A model generated the notes under the pieces. That model was given only the letters and a program-made list of their open reading frames with translations, did not search any database and had not been told where the DNA came from. Position numbers and translations under genes: made by a program. Of a DNA stretch of 64,000 nucleotides, positions 28,531 to 40,825 are shown in pieces; positions within the stretch are counted from its first letter, which is position 1; each line of letters begins with the position of its first letter. This DNA comes from Scatophagus argus (Eukaryota > Chordata > Actinopteri > Scatophagidae), in assembly GCF_020382885.2 (NCBI RefSeq), contig NC_058511.1, positions 6,913,501 through 6,977,500 of the forward strand, written 5' to 3'.

Positions 28531-31500
28531 AAACCTGATTGTTTAGATCTTCTGTGTTGCTTGACTGAACATGCGTGTGAAGCATCCACATTTTAGACTT
28601 CATAGGTTCTTCATATTCAGAATCAGATTTATTGGTGAAATGTGGCTATTTTCTGTGTCTCTCAATGAACTTACACATTGATAGACATACAGCAGAAGTC
28701 ACTGGTATTGATGATCTTGAGCCTCACATGATTGTTGCTGTCTCTATCAGTCCTCTGTGCACTGATGTGAAAACCTCCAGTCTCTAAGTGACGACAGCTT
28801 GCTTTTCACTGGAATTATACATGTCAATACAGAAATAACTTCCATTTCATCAAGAACTACATTTATTTATATACCTTTAATTAGATTCCTTCGAAGTCCT
28901 TGCTAAATGTACTATAAGAGCCTGAGTTATTAAACCCTTAATAACCCATCCTAAGTTTGAATCCATGAAGAGCTAAATAAGTGGCTCCAGCAGAACTGTA
29001 CACAACGTAAAAGTCCCCTTTGCCTTTTGCACATTCTTCAATGCAGTGACCTTTTCCTTCTGTGTGGGGTAGAGGGACAAATGCCTCTATGGACCCTGAG
29101 GCTTTCTGTAACATGCAGTTTCATATTCTAACCTGAAAACAAATGTCAGACTTTCGAGGAAAGATTTATGTTTCTCATGACAAACTTCCACACATGGCCT
29201 GCAATGTTTTGGCTCCCTCCAACATTCTCTGCAGTGACTCTTATTTAACATTAATGTCCATCATACTGTGCAGAAGTATCCCCTCCTGACAACACTGCAA
29301 GCTGAGAAACATCACTGTCTCTGTTCTGCGCACAAACAACTCACTTCAGATTAACGTCAAAGTTATGACCACAGATTGCAAATATAAATCTCAAAGAGAG
29401 AGAGAGGAAAATAAAGAAAACAGCTTAAATAAATGTTATTGATTTGTTTTTACTTCCCACTCATGAAACTGACCATAGTGTTTCTGACAGGAATTCGATT
29501 GTTCGGGGACACCTTTTATCTTGGTGGTTTAATGCTCCACCACATTCAATCAGCTTGGATGAAGACTTTATTTGACCAAGCAGAACCATCGCGGTGAGCA
29601 ACCTCACATCCAGGTTAATGTTATGAAGGTTGCTGTTTCATTTAAAGAAAAAAAAAAAAGCCTAAAGAGGAGGTTTGAAACACAATTCTCCCAATCATTT
29701 CAGTGACATTTGTCCTGAAACACTCACTGTGACCTTTACAGGTAATTGTTCCCCCGCCCTCCCCCCTCTCCTTTACATTAACAGCACACAGACCAATGTC
29801 ATTCACGTCCTGTTAAGTGGCCTCCAAGTGATTAATGTGATACATTAGTGTGTATCTTGTTGCCTTTAAAGAGTTACTTAAACATGATCCCACTTGTTTT
29901 AGTTACAAACTTTATTTTGCTATCTAACGTGAGGTCCACATCACCCCCGCACCCCACAGTACAGGAGTCAACAGTTTAGACAGTGTGGAGTATGAAAGAC
30001 TGTGAGCCTGCAACTGAGAGTAGCAGTAGTGGAAACGGTAAGAGGTACAAATACTACTGCAGGGTTCTTTCCTCTCATTCATATCCCATGATTTGACACC
30101 GTCTTCTAAGCTAATGGGAGATGCACGTCTTGAGTATGTTAAGGGGGAAGCTAAAGCACACTGTTAGTCTTCAAGTACATATCAGGCACACTCCACACTG
30201 CAGACTAGACAGACTACAGCATACTTTGCTCATATCTTACCCAAGGAGACCAACTACTCTAAAGAAACAAGAAATGCACAATAATGGGATTATGGGAAAT
30301 ACAGAACATCATCTAGGCAGTCCAATGCAGTAGGTGGCCATATGCAAGAAGAAGAATGCCGTTGTTGTGCTCATGATGTCAAGCTGCTGAATCGGAGTAA
30401 AATCATGCAGACTGGAGCACCAAACATATCGTCGGCAGTGTGTATAAGATAAGGAATCAAAATAAGGTGAAAATGAAGGATCCTTCAGGTCCCATCTGTA
30501 GCTGTGCCTTTAGAGCAAAAAGTTGTTCCATGGTTGCCAGTTGAACTGTAACAGCCGCATTTGCCCTCATAAAATTAGTCAGACGAGCAAATAGCAAAGG
30601 TACTTTCACTCTGTGAAATTACGGGTAACACAGAGATGAGTTCACCGTCTGAATTCATTTTTACTGACAGAATACTGCCATCTATCTCTCCTCAACAGAG
30701 CCATGAGACTGGGAGTAATGGCGAGGAACACAAAACTATCATCTGTGGCAGACTGTGCTGGATTGTCATCTGCGACTCTTGTGATGGATTCCTCACCGTT
30801 CACACAAACATCAAATAAACATCCCAGATTTGTAAGAGTCCTTAAACTCAAGTTAAGCTGAGCAGATTTCAATTGATGCTGTTTTCCACCAACACTTTCT
30901 TTCCCACTTTTAGCTCATACTGTCCCCAACATGCTTTTTTCACTACTTCCACTAGTGTTAAATTATAGTATTTTTATTCTTATGGGGAATGTTTGGTGAC
31001 AGCATCACTCAAAGTGTCAGTACAGCGGCAGTTATGCTCATTATATGCATCGGTTATCATTTCATGGAATCCATCCATCATTACCTCCCTATAGTTACTT
31101 TTTATTACTATTGCAGTGGCTCACAAGCCAAATAAAACTCTTAATAACCCTCATCACACTTTTTGACCTCAGTGTTGACACAAGTTAGGAGCCAAAGAGT
31201 GATTTTTTTTTTAAATTCCTTTTCAGATTACTTCATTTGAAAAATGTCCAGAAGACCTGAAAAATGCACAAAAAAGCAAGATCTTGAGAAAAGATGGACA
31301 AATAAACATAATTTTGAGTGACAGAATTTCTTACCCCTTTCTCTTTGTGACCCTGTGGACTTTTTTTTTTTTTGCATAATTTTATTTATTTACTGTCATT
31401 TGCAAAGCCACAGTTATGTACTATATGGTATCACCCGTGCTCTGCACTTGTGTATTTAAGTGTACTATTTACTGAAAATCAATGCTTGTCTGTACCAATA

Positions 31501-32884
31501 CTCCGTGTTTGCCATAAAAAATGGCAGCTGACATAGCCAAAAAACACAAAGTGTGGATTAAGCAAAACACTAATGTGCTATGTGATGCACACCTGATACG
31601 GGACGTTCAGAAACTGAAACTCATTTAATGCCATTAACAAATAACCAGACGGTAATGGGCTTATCTGTTTAGGTTAGGCTGCTGTTAAGTCTTTACACAA
31701 CCTACTGTGGAGTAAGAACTGTGTCCCCTCAAATTCAAGCACCCATTTACTATAATTTTAATAGGTTTCATTCACTCAGCTGCCATGAAATTCAGCCAGC
31801 AAGCAAAAAAAAACCCCAAAAAAACAAAAACTTTAAGACCAATATGATATTAAGTGGTTCACGCAACATTTTGCAGTATGTGTCCGGTCAACTGTATCCA
31901 GTCAACACCTTTGAGACTCCTGCAGTGAAAAGATCTTTAACATCTTGAAGGGCAGCAGCTCATCCAACCAGAGATTATAACAGGGGACAGAAAATCAATA
32001 CTTTCAGGAAAAGACGGAATAGGTAAGGAAAGTTTCCTCTGCAGTTTCAGTGCATTTTTACTGTTGATGAAAAGACATTGCTGATGATTTCCATTTAGAT
32101 TTTATAGTCATTCAATATATGGCCATAAGAAAAGGCTATGAGGTGAAAACCTTTATCTCAATGGACAAGTAGTACAGCTAACTGTATGCCATGTCACAAA
32201 TAAGAGGTATGTTTCTCCCAATTTTTATTTTCACGAGGTACACCCCCCAGCCCAGGAATCATCCAGCATGCCAAAACAACTGTCCAGAACAGAAGTTGTA
32301 ACAACAATGAGCTGACATATTCCACAGTGCTCCAAGAGAGAGTTGCACGGCCTCTCCGCATCAATACTATTGCATAATTCTACACAACTAACATATAGTA
32401 CTCTCTTTTAAAAAGCATTCATTGTGGTTCATGCAGACTGTGAGACATAAGTCAACTTACAGGTCTGTAATGCCATTTTTAAACATCAAACTGTGTTGCT
32501 GTCATTCCAGACTTCGCATTCGCCGAAGTCTCAGCCTGAACTTTCAGTGAGCAGACGAATCAATACAGGGCATTACTTTGAAAAACATTAACATTATGGC
32601 CTCCTACATGCATCGTCGGAGTTTTCTCAAGCAGAAAATGGGCTTTCAAACCTCTGAGCAAGGTTCAGATAATTCCCTTTAGAATTCCTGGTTTTAGCAA
32701 TGCTGTATATTTCACAAGCTATTCCCTTGTAGAAAAAAAAATCGTGGCCGCTATATTTCTCTGTCAAATTGCAGGAGGAAGACAGGGCATGGAGGCAGGG
32801 TCAGTGATGGAACGCTCTGCCCGGAGGGACATGGAGTAACTTTCAATCATAAAGAGAGTGACACTAAGTGAAATGGCAGTAATC

Positions 32885-34384
32885 TCATTTTGCTGCCCCA
32901 TTTTCACAAGTGTCATTATCATACACCTCTATGTCCTGAAGACTGGAGGCATCTGTATCGTCCCCGGCACTGCTCTGACTGGTCCTGAAGGCAAACGCTC
33001 CTATAAAGGGATACAAACTGTCTGTGAACAGGTCTCTGATGTTATAGTATGGGAGTTCTGGGTCTTGTCTTTCTGGCTTAGTGATGCACTGTCCCTCCAT
33101 GGCTTTGTTTCTTTGATAATACTTTGAAAATTTATTGAAGATGATAGTGATGGGCAGAGCCACCACTAACAGGCCACAGATGATACACAACGTGGCCACT
33201 ATCTTCCCAGCCAGAGTTTCTGGGCAGGTGTCACCATAACCCACGGTGGTCATGGTGATTGTGGCCCACCACCAGCCTGAAGGGATGGTCCCCAAATCTG
33301 TGTTCTTCTCTTCCTTCTCTGCAAAGTAGATGAGGGCAGAAAAGATGGAGATTCCAACTGAGAGGAAGAGAAGGAGCAGACCAACTTCGTGGTAGCTGTG
33401 GCGGACGGTGGCACCCAACGCTCGCAGCCCGATGGAGTGACGAGCCAGTTTCAAGATTCGGAAAACCCTCATGAGGCGCAGAACCTGCACCACCTTTCCC
33501 ACATTTTCTAAGTCCTCACTCTCCTCTGTGCTCTCCTCATCGGCCGTTTCCAGAGCTAAAGTGGCGTAAAATGGCAAAATGGAGGCTACATCAATGATGT
33601 TTAAGGGGTTTCCAAGGAACTTCCTGCGTGAGGGTGCAACAAGCAGTCTGATCATGAACTCAGCAGAAAAGCAGGCAATGCAAATCTCCTCCAGGATGGT
33701 GAGGACAGGATCCTCTATGGGTCTCTCATTTTCATCCACACGCTGAAACTCGGGCATGCTGTGGACACACATGGCAACGATTGAGGTCAACACCAAGCTG
33801 AGGGAGGCCACAGCGATGATCTTTGAACCTCTTGAGTGACCCGGATCCTCTAGCCTGAGCCAGACGTAGCTCCTCACTTCTCCACACCAGGCACCCTTGA
33901 ACTTGTCCAGGTCTTTATCGAGAGCAGAGAGCTCCTCGAAGGAAGAGCTGAAGCTCGGCTGCTGCTGGTCGTCGCTCCTGATGTCCCAGTCTCTGTCCTC
34001 GATATACTCCTTCCTCTCGTGGTACCAGCTGTTACAGCAGGAGCTCAGGTGGAGCTCCTGGATGCCCCAGTACTCGATCTCCTGGCTGAAGGAGAAGACG
34101 CACAGCTCCTCCATCATGTGGATGCGCCCTGTGTAGTAGAAGTTGAGCACACAGAGAAAAACCCGGGGATTCCTGTCAAAGTAGTACTCCTTGTCAGCAG
34201 GGCTGTAGTCGTCACACAGCTCCAGGATCGCCGCCTCGCTTTGGCAGTGAAGCAGACGAGCCAGGCGTGTGTGAGGGAAACGGAGCAGCGTGTCTGGATC
34301 CACTTTGTGTCGCACACCTCCCACATTGAGGTGGACCTGGCCCTCCTCATTCCCCTGCCGGTGGAGGATTTGCCCATACCCCAT
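32885..34384 (-). CDS. kcns3: Kv9.3 potassium channel modulatory subunit
   Basis: Electrically silent voltage-gated K+ channel alpha subunit; Kv9.3 co-assembles with Kv2 channels at the plasma membrane and alters their gating. One uninterrupted coding exon gives 499 aa, close to the human protein (491). The N-terminal T1/BTB domain (about 17-120) begins VHLNVGGVRHKVD, with FPHTRLARLL and EYYFDRNP. S1-S6 follow, with an S4 voltage sensor VLRLMRVFRILKLARHS and the pore signature TMTTVGYGD (about 380). The S6 segment reads VVALPITIIFNKF and so lacks the second proline of the usual PVP kink, as in silent Kv9 subunits. The C-terminus DDTDASSLQDIE...ENGAAK matches KCNS3, not KCNS1 or KCNS2. The longest antisense ORFs (33897-34136, 34019-34543) are shadows. 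Confidence 0.96.
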   Translation of the reverse strand: MGYGQILHRQGNEEGQVHLNVGGVRHKVDPDTLLRFPHTRLARLLHCQSEAAILELCDDYSPADKEYYFDRNPRVFLCVLNFYYTGRIHMMEELCVFSFSQEIEYWGIQELHLSSCCNSWYHERKEYIEDRDWDIRSDDQQQPSFSSSFEELSALDKDLDKFKGAWCGEVRSYVWLRLEDPGHSRGSKIIAVASLSLVLTSIVAMCVHSMPEFQRVDENERPIEDPVLTILEEICIACFSAEFMIRLLVAPSRRKFLGNPLNIIDVASILPFYATLALETADEESTEESEDLENVGKVVQVLRLMRVFRILKLARHSIGLRALGATVRHSYHEVGLLLLFLSVGISIFSALIYFAEKEEKNTDLGTIPSGWWWATITMTTVGYGDTCPETLAGKIVATLCIICGLLVVALPITIIFNKFSKYYQRNKAMEGQCITKPERQDPELPYYNIRDLFTDSLYPFIGAFAFRTSQSSAGDDTDASSLQDIEVYDNDTCENGAAK

Positions 34385-35270
34385 TGTCCTGATGATACCC
34401 CCAGAGAGACATTACAACAAGAAATAAAGTATCAGTCAGTTTTAAAGACTCTTTTTATGACAAGAAAATGCTTCACAATCATATGCAGTCAACACGGTAA
34501 GTGGTACATTTCTATCAAGAGATGTCTGTCAAGTCATATTTGACTGCACTGTTTGTAGACCACATTAGTCCTTGGAAGAGAAAAAATCAATACAGCGCAC
34601 ACAGGAAATGGCTTGAGCTGGAGTGAGTGACGAGGCGTGAGGTGCTGTCACTTCTTTGAGGGCTCATGTACAGGATTATCACCGGGAGAATCAAATCACA
34701 GAGCGGACTAGAGTAACTCAGGAAACGAGAGGCAACAAGTTGAAACTGAATGTACACATAATTTCAAGCAGATATTGAAAACAGAGACTTTTTCCAGCAT
34801 GAGTACATTTCTGTATTGTTTATGTTTTCCAGTATTTACTCTTCTTGAAATCCAGAGCAACGCCCTGGTTTGCATGAAACCCAAGATCTAACACTGCCCC
34901 ACCAAACCCTATACGCAAATAAGTCTATTTTACTTTTAATCTCATTAAGACTGAATGCAAAACGTGAAGACTCACACGTACCTGTACTTGGAGCCTTTCT
35001 TTCCATGAAAATAACTTTTATCCGGGTGGTTTAGTTTTCACATTCTGGTTAAAAAACAAACAACAACAACAACAACAAAAAGGAAGGCGCACAACGCGAG
35101 TCGGTGGAGGAAGGAGCGCGCACTGCTGCAGCTTCACGGACGGGACAAGAAGAGCTGGAGGCGGGACGGCGGCACAGCGGCAGCTTGTTCCCTTTTACAG
35201 GGAACAGGGAGGGGCCAGAGAGGAGGAGAGGAGAGCGAGGGAGGGATGGAGACAGCATGGATGTGGGGCC
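34385..35270 (-). promoter_or_regulatory. kcns3: kcns3 spliced 5' leader and GC-rich promoter region
   Basis: An acceptor AG at 34389-34390 lies 4 nt before the start codon, so the coding exon begins at 34388. A strong donor CAG|GTACGTG at 34980-34984 on the minus strand gives a leader intron of 34389-34981. The leader exon then lies upstream, from about 34982 into the GC-rich block at 35080-35270, the likely promoter. A perfect 6-bp inverted repeat, gttccc...gggaac, is near 35187-35205. This arrangement (5' leader intron, intronless coding part) is usual for KCNS genes. Confidence 0.5.
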
Positions 35271-36614
35271 ACCCTGCGAGAAATTACTGTAATATTACAC
35301 TTTATGACATTTTATTAATTATATCACTACGTGCCTGCAATTGATCTCTGGCTCTGCTTTAATATTTGGTCTGTATCTTCTTTATAAGATCATAAGACTC
35401 ATCATAAGATCATAATCACTTCATGAGTAATATCTTTTCTTTTAAAAAAAAAAAAAAAAAAAAAAGCGCATTGTAGCCTTTTCTATAAAGCCACTGCGAC
35501 TAAAAGCAGCTGGCAACAGCTTGCCTGCACGCTAGAGGGAGTAAAGTAAATCGCACTCTGACATTTCAATCTCCCATGTGAGAGCACTGCTGGCAGGACA
35601 ACCTGCCAAACCAGGCGGTATTTGGCTGCTAAGGGAAGATTCAACACATTTTTACAATGGAAACAGTGTTCTGAGCCCTGTTTGAACATTTGTAATCTAT
35701 GGAATAGTTTGGCAAGTTTTCCCGTCCATAATTTTACCTCAATAAAAACATCCACAGTGTCTCCCAGGTGTGCATAACAGCAGTTCTTCTCAAGATATGG
35801 TGAACTTTCTCTGCTCTGCTGCATAAAATTAATGTGCCATTTTAACATTTCTACATCTCATGAAGATGAATTCACATTTGTGCACCATTTTCAGCCCAGG
35901 GTTTGTGTGCTTTTTCTGTGCCATGGCAAAGCAGGTAAATGACCCCAGACAGGACTGAGACTGAGATGCACTGCTTGTCTAATTGGGTTTTGGGGTAATT
36001 TGGTAACTTAAATATTCAATAGAAACGCTTTAAATTTACTTTACATTAAAAAATATTTAAAACATGCTTCATGGTCCTTCATTCCTAACTGCTGTAACTC
36101 AACAGTCTAGTCCTCTTTTCCTCCCTTATGCGTACTTATATCTGTATATTGTACTGTGTTTACTTGTAAATTGTTAATTTATTATCTCTATATTTCAATC
36201 TTCATTTTCATTCTTTACACCAGTAGTTTATATTCTATAAAGTATTTCCTAAAGATATATTCTATAACTTAATATATTGATCTAATTTTCATCTGCACAT
36301 GAAGAGCTGATGATCCTGATGACTCTAATAATTCTAATAAAATCAATAAAATAAAAGTCCTAATAAGATCAACTTCTTTGACTTTAAGTCAGCAAGGAGA
36401 AGCAACCTCTTAGCAGAACATGCTGAGTCTCAGCTCAGGCCTCCACACAATTATCTTCGATTGGATCCACCTGTTACCGGTTGCATTTGTTGAGCAGGAA
36501 GCTCGCTCAGTCTGCCCAAGGGGTTGGCCTGTAGAGTTCATTCCTGCCACAAACTTCATTAAAAACCGCAAAAACAGGAAACCTACAGCTACCAGTTTCT
36601 CCATCCTTCACACT
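35271..36614. other. Intergenic between kcns3 and the first zpax gene
   Basis: AT-rich non-coding DNA with a 22-A run at 35444-35465. Just before the zpax start exon are an E-box-like CACCTG near 36468 and a weak TATA-like cattaaaaa near 36557. Both are compatible with an oocyte promoter but not evidence of one. No gene is seen. Confidence 0.4.
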
Positions 36615-39600
36615 ATGGGTTGTGTAGTTGGATTTGGGTTTGTGATTTTGTGTTTTTTCTGCTTTATCCATTGTTTTCCTTTAAAGTTTCAGATCTTTCT
36701 GGTTACTTTAAAATGATTCAATCTCTTTCAGGTGGTTTATTCTCCTGATAGCACTTGTAACCACAGAGGCTCAAAAGAAACCCTCCATAAGTAAGTTTTT
36801 ATTTTGTCAGTATTGCCATTATTTCCATTACTGTGGTTACTTCTTTACAAAAGCATTTTAATTCTACCTTATGCTTCATGTTTCATCCCAGATATCAGCC
36901 CCAAATGCCTGGGGAATGTCATGCGTGTGGATGTCGGTCCACTTGAAGGAAAACTTCTGGAAGTTGCTGTTGTCACCAGTAAGCCGACGTTTCTGAATTC
37001 ACTTTCTGTTCTTCACTTTGTCTCCCGTTTTCTCTCTGACTGTCCTCTCTTCCTCCCCAGATAACTCTGCCATCCTTCTCACACCAAGTTTAGCTTCTCA
37101 GTGTGGCTTCAGTTTGAAGACGGACCAGCTGGGGAACGCCATGATTTATGCCTCCCTTCAAAACTGTTTCGCTCAAAATGTGGTAATGAGACTGGAGATA
37201 TTTTGTACAGGAGCATCCAAGTGTGTTTCTTAATGTGCTCATCATTTCAAGACTTATTTTATGTGTGTTTGCAGGAAGATAAGGCATTCACAACAACTTT
37301 AAATCTTCGACTGCATGGGAACTGGATGGCTGAAGACGAGCTGTACGAGGTGGCTAAAACTTGCCACTACACTGCCTGGGCTTCCAGAGAAATCGTCTGT
37401 GACCACAGCTACATGGAGGCAAGCGAATGCTGTAGGGCTCTACGGGGTCATGTTGGAGTCTATATGATAAGTGGCTGTATGAAATGCATCAAGGCTGGTG
37501 CATTTCATGTCACTGCAGAGGGGAGAGGGAGAGATTGATTATCACTCATGGAGTGGCCTCATTTCTAGGTGTCTGTGAAAAGGGCAGCTGCAGCTGATTA
37601 TGCCCTCCCTGAACATCCGGTCCCAGGGGCTAATTCAAAGTTTGGTGATCCTCGACGAGCTGCTGAGGTCTGAGCTCGTTTTGTCTTTTTTTTTTTTTTT
37701 TTTTCTCCATAATCTGGAAACATCTTTTAGCATTTAATGACATGTCTTCATTTGCTTCACAGAAACAGCCCGTAGATACAGGATTCAGCATCACAACGCT
37801 TGTGTTCTTCACTCCTGAGGAGAGGATTATGAAGGTGGCTGAGGCCCAGAGAAGTGGTTACGGGATTGCAAACACCGCTACGAGGCTGTTTCTGAGAAGT
37901 CCAAAGACTTCACCTGAGACGTACATCCAGAATGTGAGTGGACTGCAGTTTCCTTCATTTCAAACAAGCCCAATGTGATGTCTTATTCCTCAGACAGACT
38001 CTGGTTAAATTACTTGCAACCCATTAGATAACTCACTACTGGCTTGCACTTGCAGCCAGTAATCTATTGACTTTAGATCAAATAATGTAATCACACTGCC
38101 TTTTTAAATGATTACTTTGTCTGAAATCCAGTTGGCACAGTTAAATCTATTGTGCTACCTTCATTTAATTTGCATCCCCCATTATGTTGAATTTCCCACA
38201 TTTGGGGGGGGGGGATTAATTTGCTCCGACAGGATACATGAATGCTCAGCTGTTAAATGGACCGTACTAAGCATGTACATATTCTTCTTTGTATCCTCAC
38301 CCTGCAGGTAGCAGGGGTGCCCATGACTGTGCTAAAAACCTCCATAATATTTGAAAAGAAGTGGCTGGCGACTCAAATCGATGCAGCAGCTGCCTGCCCA
38401 AAACTTGAGGGTAATGAGCATGTTTGGTGAACAGGAGGCAGGGCTGTAGGACACAGAGGTCAAGCGTTTACTCTGGGAGTAGGAGGTTTTGGCAGCAAGG
38501 AGAATTTCTTTTGCATGTATTTTAGAGGTTTTGTACAGATGTAACCTCATTTGATTTATTAGTGAGCTTAAAAGAAGCTGGTACATACCAGCAGTTTCCT
38601 GATTGTGTCTTCATATGTATTTAGCAGATATTAGAATGGTTTTGCCTCATCTATATCAAATAAGGATCAAGTAATACATTTATTTTAATAAACAAAAAAT
38701 GTATGATTTTTCTGCGTCTCACCACATCTGTAGGCCTGTTTGTAAAATTTTGGCTGCGTATTTTGGCCCTGACTGCAGTTAATTGCTGTATATGCTTGCC
38801 ATTTTGTGTACAGATAGTGTTTTCATCACTCCAAACGCAATCAGCTGGTTCCTGCCGCGGCACATTGACCCTCTGATTTCATCAGGCCAGTTTACATTGT
38901 TAGAGGTTCACATGGGCATCGACGGCCAGAGGCTTGAACCTGCCGAGATGGCCGCCAGGCGTTACTCCCTTTCTGTCAATGACGTACACATCATTGTGGA
39001 AATTCCTGTTGGGGCTGTTGGAGGCTACTTTAAGGTCAGTGGCACTGAGATTTACCTGTAGAACTATTAATACCATGAAAAGTCCAAAAATAAACAAGAT
39101 GGTTATAATTTCTCACATTTGTTTTCCAGAGCTAAAGTTCATAAATTAGTGACAAAAATATTTAGTTTGCAAGTGTAGTGAAATCTGTAAATACATTAAA
39201 TAATCCATCTTAATCAATAATCTGTTTTTTCAATTTTGTTTTTTTTCTGGCTTTTGAGTCAAATTTTAAAAAAGCAAACTTGAACACACCAATTCTGAAA
39301 ACATCTCTAAAATCATTATGTGAAGTACAGTACAAACATAAACATTCAACTTCTGGCTTTTTATTATTATTATTATTTTTTTTGACAAGATAATGTAATT
39401 CAGGGAAGTCTTTACCAAGGACAGTTAATTTTGCAGAGCCATGTTCAGGATGATCAGTATCTCACTACTTACACGATTGAGCCGATGCTCGAGTTGCTCT
39501 GGACTGAAGATGTCACTCATGAGGACACGAGATACAAAGTCCTCCTTCCCATCACAACACCATTACTGTCTCGTCCTCCGCGAGTAATCGACAGTGAGTC

Positions 39601-40782
39601 CTGTCTTGATGCTAATTCTTTATTTACTTTAAGGTAATTGCAAGCTGTCTTAATGTGCTGTCTTTTTTTTTTTTTTTTTTTTTTTAATTCTTATTATTTG
39701 CCCCACAGACACTGTTCCTGAGGAGCGGCTGTTTAAAGTGCTGCTCGGGCCTTTTGGCTCTGATGTGGCACTAATGAACATTACCTTCCCCTCTGAGGTT
39801 TTGACTGTGACGGACTGCAGTGCCAGAGGTTTTAACGTCATGGAGCACATGTCCCCTGACGGCAGCTCTAAGGTCTTCACACTAGAAGTGCCTTTCAAAG
39901 ACCGTGTTGTACTACAAATGGTATGTTTTATTCTCAACTTGGAGATGAATTTTTCTTTTTTTTTTTTTTTCCCCCTCTTAAGGATGTCTGCTTATCTTTC
40001 TCTGTATTTCCTGACAGAGAGAAATGGGGATAACCGTCTACTCTCTTCACCTGACCTTTGGCTTGCTGGTTCTGCCAGAGTTTGCACCATTTTCCCACAC
40101 TGCTTATCTAGAAGCAAAATTAGTAGACATTGGTACGTCTTCATGGATGTGATTTCATTCATGGGGGGGGGGGAGCGCACAAGATAATCATCCATATCAG
40201 TCTTGCTGTAATGTAGATGGTCAAAATTAAAACGTTTACTGCAATTTAGCTACAGAACTGGTTTTGTTATCGAAGACTATAAACCAAAGGCTTAATTTCT
40301 GTCTTTTAAAATCTGTATTTTCATTCCCTTTTGCAGTTTCTCCTTCTATTTCTGGAGGCTGTGACTATCAAAACTTCTACATCCTTGTGAAATATGGAAC
40401 CCACGGATTTAACTTTCAGACCATTGTGGGAAAACAAATGCTGACAGCAGGTCTGGCTCAGCAGTACGGCCTCATGGAGAACGGAACACATTTAAGTTTT
40501 GTAGTGCCGTTTTCAGGCCCCGCTGTTGTGTTTGAGGTGCGATCAGGATCTGTATTCTCTTAAACAAAGTGGTATGTTGAGCTGTATCTCAATGACCTTG
40601 CTTGAGGAGATTATCATTGTCTATATGATGCATGTGAAAACTTGTCAGGCTGTTCAGGCGTCATCCATCAGGAGCAGACTTGATGTGGTTCTGAGGAGTC
40701 CAGAAACCAACAAAAATATCAAAGAATTCTCACTGGCTTGCAATTTCTTCTCAACGCTGACTGGTTTGTTGGAGAAAATAAG

Positions 40783-40825
<43 letters not shown>

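Larger units (their letters stand above)
24670..32884. other. Gene-poor interval, right part
   Basis: About 8 kb of AT-rich DNA between the second Tc1 relic and kcns3. It contains a CCT-rich low-complexity patch (25521-25552), an old dispersed repeat (about 28190-28530) and several poly-A or poly-T runs. I recognise no protein-coding exon or structured RNA. Confidence 0.5.

Noticed and set aside
14939-32884. CRISPR array, phage or prokaryote-like gene cluster
   Set aside because: No regularly spaced direct repeats and no operon-like ORFs; the window is vertebrate nuclear DNA.
34019-34543. 174-codon plus-strand ORF
   Set aside because: Antisense to the 5' part of the kcns3 coding exon; low-complexity composition expected from the opposite strand of a T1 domain.
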